A stretch of DNA of 16,749 nucleotides from an uncultured Prevotella sp. GTDB taxonomy: Bacteria; Bacteroidota; Bacteroidia; Bacteroidales; Bacteroidaceae. Position numbers and translations under genes: made by a program. How positions within the stretch are numbered: position 1 is the first letter of the stretch; the number at the start of each line of letters is the position of its first letter. The notes beneath the pieces are model-generated. The model had not been told where the DNA came from and did no database searches. It was given only the letters and a program-made list of their open reading frames with translations. Of the stretch, positions 13,360 to 16,749 are shown in pieces. Where the stretch lies: positions 1-16,749 of the forward strand of contig UQPD01000043.1 in assembly GCA_900542795.1 (NCBI GenBank). Reading direction: 5' to 3'.

Positions 13360-16248
13360 TTAGGAGGTGAGCAGAACTTCTAGCAATTCATTGGCAAGTT
13401 TGTTGTCTACCACTTTTATCACATTGTCCTCTTCTGTTGCATAGCCAAGAGTATTTATAGCGCCATACCATACGATGTCTTTGTCTATGATAGTTGTGCA
13501 CAGTTTTACTTCTGGCAATATTCTTACAGACAATCCTCTTTGCAAAAGGTATTCTGTTTCAGGATTACTTACTGTCGTGATAATGAGAACTTCGATTCCA
13601 ATATGAGCCAACTCGCTCAACTGATTGACCAAAACATTACGATCTACCCTATATAACTTGGGTGAAGAAACAACGATGGAGCGCTTGGCATCTCCTATAC
13701 TTGAAGAGTAAGGACGGTAATATGTTCTACCGTTGAATATCTGCTCCTTACAAACAGGAATGCCTATATCTTTTACATTGTCAAACAATGTGGGTGAATG
13801 TCGGGAAATGATTTTATATCCAATGGAAGCGTAACCCTTCAGTCGCTTTCTGTACATATTGTCGCAGACAGGTTCATGAATGTCAATGTAATCATAGATG
13901 CGCACATCTTTCTTTCCTTCGTTTTCGCGGTGCAATCGCCCCGCATATTGAGCGACAAGACCTTTCCATGAAATGGGTAGAGCAAGAAAAAGGGTGTCAA
14001 GGCGAGGATAGTCAAAACCTTCGCCTACATATTTCCCCGTGGCAACTATCGCCAAAGGTTCTTCCCTGGAAATCTCATACAAGTGTTGCAGCGTCTCCAG
14101 TTTCTCTTTCGCGTTTCCGGTCCCTGTCAATGTCACAACATTCTTCACTTTGTCCCTCAACTTTTCGGCTAACATAGTGACATGAGCAGTTCTGTTGGTC
14201 AGAATGATTGGCGTTCTTCCGGCTTCAACAACCTTACACACATCTTCTACTATGAGCGTATTGCGCATCTCGTCTTCTGAAAGCAACTGGTACAATGTTG
14301 TTATAGACTGCTTATCATCAGTAATGGAACGGTATGATGTGAATCGAGGAATGAGATACCTCTCAAATGATTGTTTCACTATCTGACTTTTAGCATCAGC
14401 AGAGAAACGAATGGGGCCACATTGCATGAATATGATGGGCTGATGTCCATCTTTGCGGATAGGGGTTGCCGTTAGGCCATAAACGGTATGTGCCTTTATG
14501 CTCTTCAGTACATTCTCGAATGTTATAGAAGACACGTGGTGACATTCATCAACAATTACCATTCCGTAGTTTCCTACAAAAGGCTTTACGCTATCGCCAT
14601 CAAGACATGACTGGATGAGTGCGATATCAACAATGCCATGAAGAGAGTTGCCTGTAGAGTCGAGACAGCCTATTGGGGAGAATTTCTTATGGCGACCACG
14701 CTTCTTCGGCACTGGTGGTTCTACATAGTCAATACTCAAGAACTCCGTCAAGCGTTCAAGCCATTGGGCAAGCAATGCCTTCGAATGAACAAGAATAAGT
14801 GTACTCACCTTTTTTCGTGCAATGATCGCGGCCGCTGTAACTGTTTTTCCAAATGCCGTAGTAGCGTGAAGCACGCCATTACTGTGCATTAGCAATGCGT
14901 TGATAGCTGCCAGTTGTTCTTCTCGTTCTTTACCTTGAAAAGAAACAGATATAGGCGTACCGTGGTTGGTCTCGTCAACAATATTATACTTTACTCCATT
15001 CTCATTGAGGAAAGAAAGAATTGCATCTTCGCAACCGCGAGGCATGGCAAGATAGTCGTCAGTGATGTCAAAACATGAGATAATGCGAGGTGTGGAATAT
15101 GTAGAAAGTCGTAGTGCCTGCTTGCTATAAAATTCAGGGTTCTTGAATGATGCTACTCTTTTAAGGTGATTCAGAACTTTTGCCGAAACAGCCTTTAGCG
15201 GAATATAAATCTTATCGGCTTTGGTGATTTTTATTTCGGAATAAAAATCACTCTTGGAAATATCTTGTGGTATAGGAGTAACCCAAGGCTTGCTTTCACT
15301 TGAAGTCGTGAGTGCTCCAAGTCCTTCACAGACATGTAGGTTTAGCAGCATGTCAACTTCTGTATCCTTCACTTTGTTAATGTTATAAAGGAAAGCCCAT
15401 TGGTCTTTGTACGCCAGGAAATCGTCATCAACGAAAACACTATTCCGACTTTTACGAGCCTGTCCCTGCAATGGCAAGGCGACCAAGTTGCCAAAACCTC
15501 CTTCAGGCATTCTGTCTTGGTTGGGGAAAAATCTGTCGTATGAATTGAAGGACATACGACCATTATGTCGCATAGCCTCTGTAAGGATGGCATTCCCTAA
15601 ACGTCTCGCTTTGAAAGCCGGAATTGGCTCCTCAAAAAAAATCCACACATGGGCGCCGTTACCTGAGCGCGAGCGTTCAATGGCATAAGGAATATTCCAT
15701 TCTTTGCATACTCCAACAAATGCAAGAACATCGTCTTTATAGCCATGCTTGCAACTTTTGTCATCAAAATCGGTGCAAAGAAAGGCACAGTTGTTGTCGG
15801 GCATTATGGCATATAGTCCGATAACATCACAACAGTTCTCGTCTTTGCCTTCCAAATGGCGATAGAGGTCTTGGTAAGTGAGTTGCGCAAAATGTCTGTT
15901 AGGACAATCTGCACATTTGAATTTCTTTTTGTCGCATACGCCTCGCCTCCACTCATTGATACAGACAGGTTGGTAACCGCTCTTGCCAGTTGTTTTGCTG
16001 AACCATCTTCGCGCAAACACATCTTCTCTGCCCTTGAACAAGGAATGAAAAATGGCGACACGCTCCTCTATGGAAAGTTTGACGGATGGGAAGGTGAAGG
16101 GTGAATATACACCATCCTTCTCTTCTGCGTGCTTGGGCTTATATTCTATGCCGTGCGCATGTAGAAGCAATTTCAACTCTTCGTTTTCCTGACGAAGAGC
16201 CTCATTCTGCTGGAGAAGATGGTTGTATTTCTCTTGAATATCTTCCAT
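13360..16248 (-). CDS. TOTE-type archaeo-eukaryotic primase fused to SF2 helicase and degenerate PLD-like domain (962 aa)
   Basis: This is a predicted multi-domain nucleic-acid enzyme. Numbering is from MEDIQEKYNHLL. Residues 3-30 are a short coiled coil. A Cys cluster (96, 105, 112, 115; includes CADCPNRHF) precedes the AEP domain with catalytic-type TDFDD (159-163) and SGNGAHVWIFFE (195-206). The helicase carries motif I ATTAFGKT (462-469), motif II DECH (567-570), motif III TATP (593-596), motif V GEGFDYP (742-748) and motif VI QYAGRLHR (767-774). Residues about 857-961 are PLD-like, with IVWYGAINTLGY, but the H-x-K of HKD is replaced (KLCTTIID), so it is probably catalytically dead. The AEP type is known from 'TOTE' conflict systems, proposed as anti-invader. 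I prefer ATG 16248 over 16356, because the upstream extension is not conserved-looking and covers a TTCCGTGAGGT site. The gene is convergent with the 1222-codon gene. Confidence 0.9.
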   Translation of the reverse strand: MEDIQEKYNHLLQQNEALRQENEELKLLLHAHGIEYKPKHAEEKDGVYSPFTFPSVKLSIEERVAIFHSLFKGREDVFARRWFSKTTGKSGYQPVCINEWRRGVCDKKKFKCADCPNRHFAQLTYQDLYRHLEGKDENCCDVIGLYAIMPDNNCAFLCTDFDDKSCKHGYKDDVLAFVGVCKEWNIPYAIERSRSGNGAHVWIFFEEPIPAFKARRLGNAILTEAMRHNGRMSFNSYDRFFPNQDRMPEGGFGNLVALPLQGQARKSRNSVFVDDDFLAYKDQWAFLYNINKVKDTEVDMLLNLHVCEGLGALTTSSESKPWVTPIPQDISKSDFYSEIKITKADKIYIPLKAVSAKVLNHLKRVASFKNPEFYSKQALRLSTYSTPRIISCFDITDDYLAMPRGCEDAILSFLNENGVKYNIVDETNHGTPISVSFQGKEREEQLAAINALLMHSNGVLHATTAFGKTVTAAAIIARKKVSTLILVHSKALLAQWLERLTEFLSIDYVEPPVPKKRGRHKKFSPIGCLDSTGNSLHGIVDIALIQSCLDGDSVKPFVGNYGMVIVDECHHVSSITFENVLKSIKAHTVYGLTATPIRKDGHQPIIFMQCGPIRFSADAKSQIVKQSFERYLIPRFTSYRSITDDKQSITTLYQLLSEDEMRNTLIVEDVCKVVEAGRTPIILTNRTAHVTMLAEKLRDKVKNVVTLTGTGNAKEKLETLQHLYEISREEPLAIVATGKYVGEGFDYPRLDTLFLALPISWKGLVAQYAGRLHRENEGKKDVRIYDYIDIHEPVCDNMYRKRLKGYASIGYKIISRHSPTLFDNVKDIGIPVCKEQIFNGRTYYRPYSSSIGDAKRSIVVSSPKLYRVDRNVLVNQLSELAHIGIEVLIITTVSNPETEYLLQRGLSVRILPEVKLCTTIIDKDIVWYGAINTLGYATEEDNVIKVVDNKLANELLEVLLTS

Positions 16249-16282
16249 AATAAGAGTCTGTTTTGAGGGTTTATGTGCGGAA

Positions 16283-16436
16283 ACCTCACGGAATTTTTCT
16301 GAAATAAAAATTTTCCGCAAGCTCACCAGTGACTGTAATAGACTGATTGTCAGCACAAATACATATGTAGACTTAGCTTATATTTCACGGAAAAGTGCTT
16401 GTAACCTCACGGAATTTGACTATTTTTCCGTGAGGT
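16283..16436. promoter_or_regulatory. Four ACCTCACGGAA-type motifs upstream of the primase-helicase gene
   Basis: ACCTCACGGAA occurs at 16283-16293 and 16404-16414. A shortened TCACGGAA is at 16385-16392. The reverse complement TTCCGTGAGGT is at 16426-16436. The last two full copies form a perfect 11-bp inverted repeat with an 11-bp spacer (16404-16436), overlapping the end of the upstream gene. No U-run follows, so a terminator is unlikely. The arrangement suggests operators for a regulator of the primase-helicase gene. Confidence 0.6.
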
Positions 16437-16749
16437 GCCATACGGAAGTAACTTCATTTCTTTCAGTCCATATTTTTCCTGCTTTCCTTAATCGTTTAAG
16501 CAAATAATCCAATTTATTGTTCTTCTGTTTGTCGTCCAACTGGTCAGGCAACACGTCCCAAAGCAAACGCACTATTTCAGGTTTCGTCAACGAACCATGA
16601 TCCTTCAAAGAGTCAAGAACAATGCCTCGCATTTCTTGTCGTCCAATCCCTTGTGCTTGGAATATTCTATCTTTTGATCTGTTACTTGGGCAAGATCCTT
16701 TGCTATGAAGATATGTGGTAAACGACCTTCTATCAGTTTGCGCTTGCGG
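16420..16749 (-). pseudogene. AlbA_2/ATP-binding-type protein, C-terminal part, frameshifted and cut by the window edge
   Basis: Two frames must be joined to read the C-terminus typical of Bacteroidales AlbA_2 proteins. From the window edge the minus strand gives KLIEGRLPHIFIAKDLAQ, then YSKHKGLDDKK, and then a stop at 16605-16607. The adjacent frame resumes at 16632 with MRGIVLDSLKDHGSLTKPE, then LLWDVLPDQLDDKQKNNK, then LLKRLRKAGKIW, ending HLTEK at 16420. One extra A in the run at 16632-16634 would restore a single continuous product (GLDDKK-MRGIVLD). This is either a real one-base deletion or a homopolymer sequencing error. The AlbA_2 and ATPase parts lie beyond the window. Its start and downstream partners cannot be judged, but it precedes the primase-helicase gene on the same strand and may share its operon. 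Confidence 0.75.

Noticed and set aside
13968..15824. Plus-strand open frames opposite the primase-helicase gene
   Set aside because: They are short antisense frames without families, lying opposite a gene with complete primase and helicase motifs.
16404..16436. The 11-bp inverted repeat as an intrinsic terminator of the right-edge gene
   Set aside because: No U-run follows on the minus strand, the arms begin within the coding end, and the same motif recurs singly at 16283-16293, which fits an operator better.

Overview
The window looks like a Bacteroidales chromosome, most likely Prevotella-like or Bacteroides-like. The evidence is a large secreted GLUG-repeat protein with one Listeria-Bacteroides (InlB-type) repeat, a seven-helix membrane protein fused to an AraC DNA-binding domain, TAnnTTTG-type promoter boxes, weak Shine-Dalgarno sequences, and AlbA_2-family regulators. 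No rRNA, intact tRNA, CRISPR array, integrase or transposase gene was seen.

Layout. (1) 125-4963 (-) encodes a 1612-residue exported repeat protein. It is divergent from 5204-6304 (+), a membrane-anchored AraC-family regulator; about 240 bp with promoter boxes lie between them. (2) Two nearly identical 219-bp direct repeats (6345-6563 and 13126-13344; one mismatch by eye) bound a 6.6-kb, visibly more AT-rich segment. Each repeat carries, on the minus strand, a D-arm-less tRNA-Met(CAT)-like sequence followed by an intrinsic-terminator hairpin. This is the kind of sequence used as an integration site. (3) Between the repeats lie an XRE regulator (6809-7024) overlapping by ATGA an AlbA_2/HATPase-type protein (7021-8601), a 34-codon ORF again overlapping by ATGA, a decayed HIT-family gene (about 8845-9019), and a 1222-residue protein (9054-12722). 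The last has a STAND/AAA-like layout but no visible Walker A motif. (4) Right of the second repeat, 13360-16248 (-) encodes a TOTE-type archaeo-eukaryotic primase fused to an SF2 helicase and a degenerate PLD-like domain. Its upstream region holds four copies of an ACCTCACGGAA-type motif, two of them forming a perfect 11-bp inverted repeat. (5) The right edge holds the C-terminal end of another AlbA_2-type protein, broken by an apparent 1-nt frameshift.

Interpretation. The left 6.3 kb looks like ordinary cell-surface biology, with a probable regulator-target pair. The right 10 kb looks like a defence or conflict islet: regulators, a large NTPase-like protein of unknown function, a primase-helicase, gene wreckage (HIT fragment, frameshifted AlbA_2), and tRNA-like direct repeats suggesting past gain or loss of cargo by site-specific or homologous recombination. 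The defence role is inferred from family membership and context and is not proven by the sequence.
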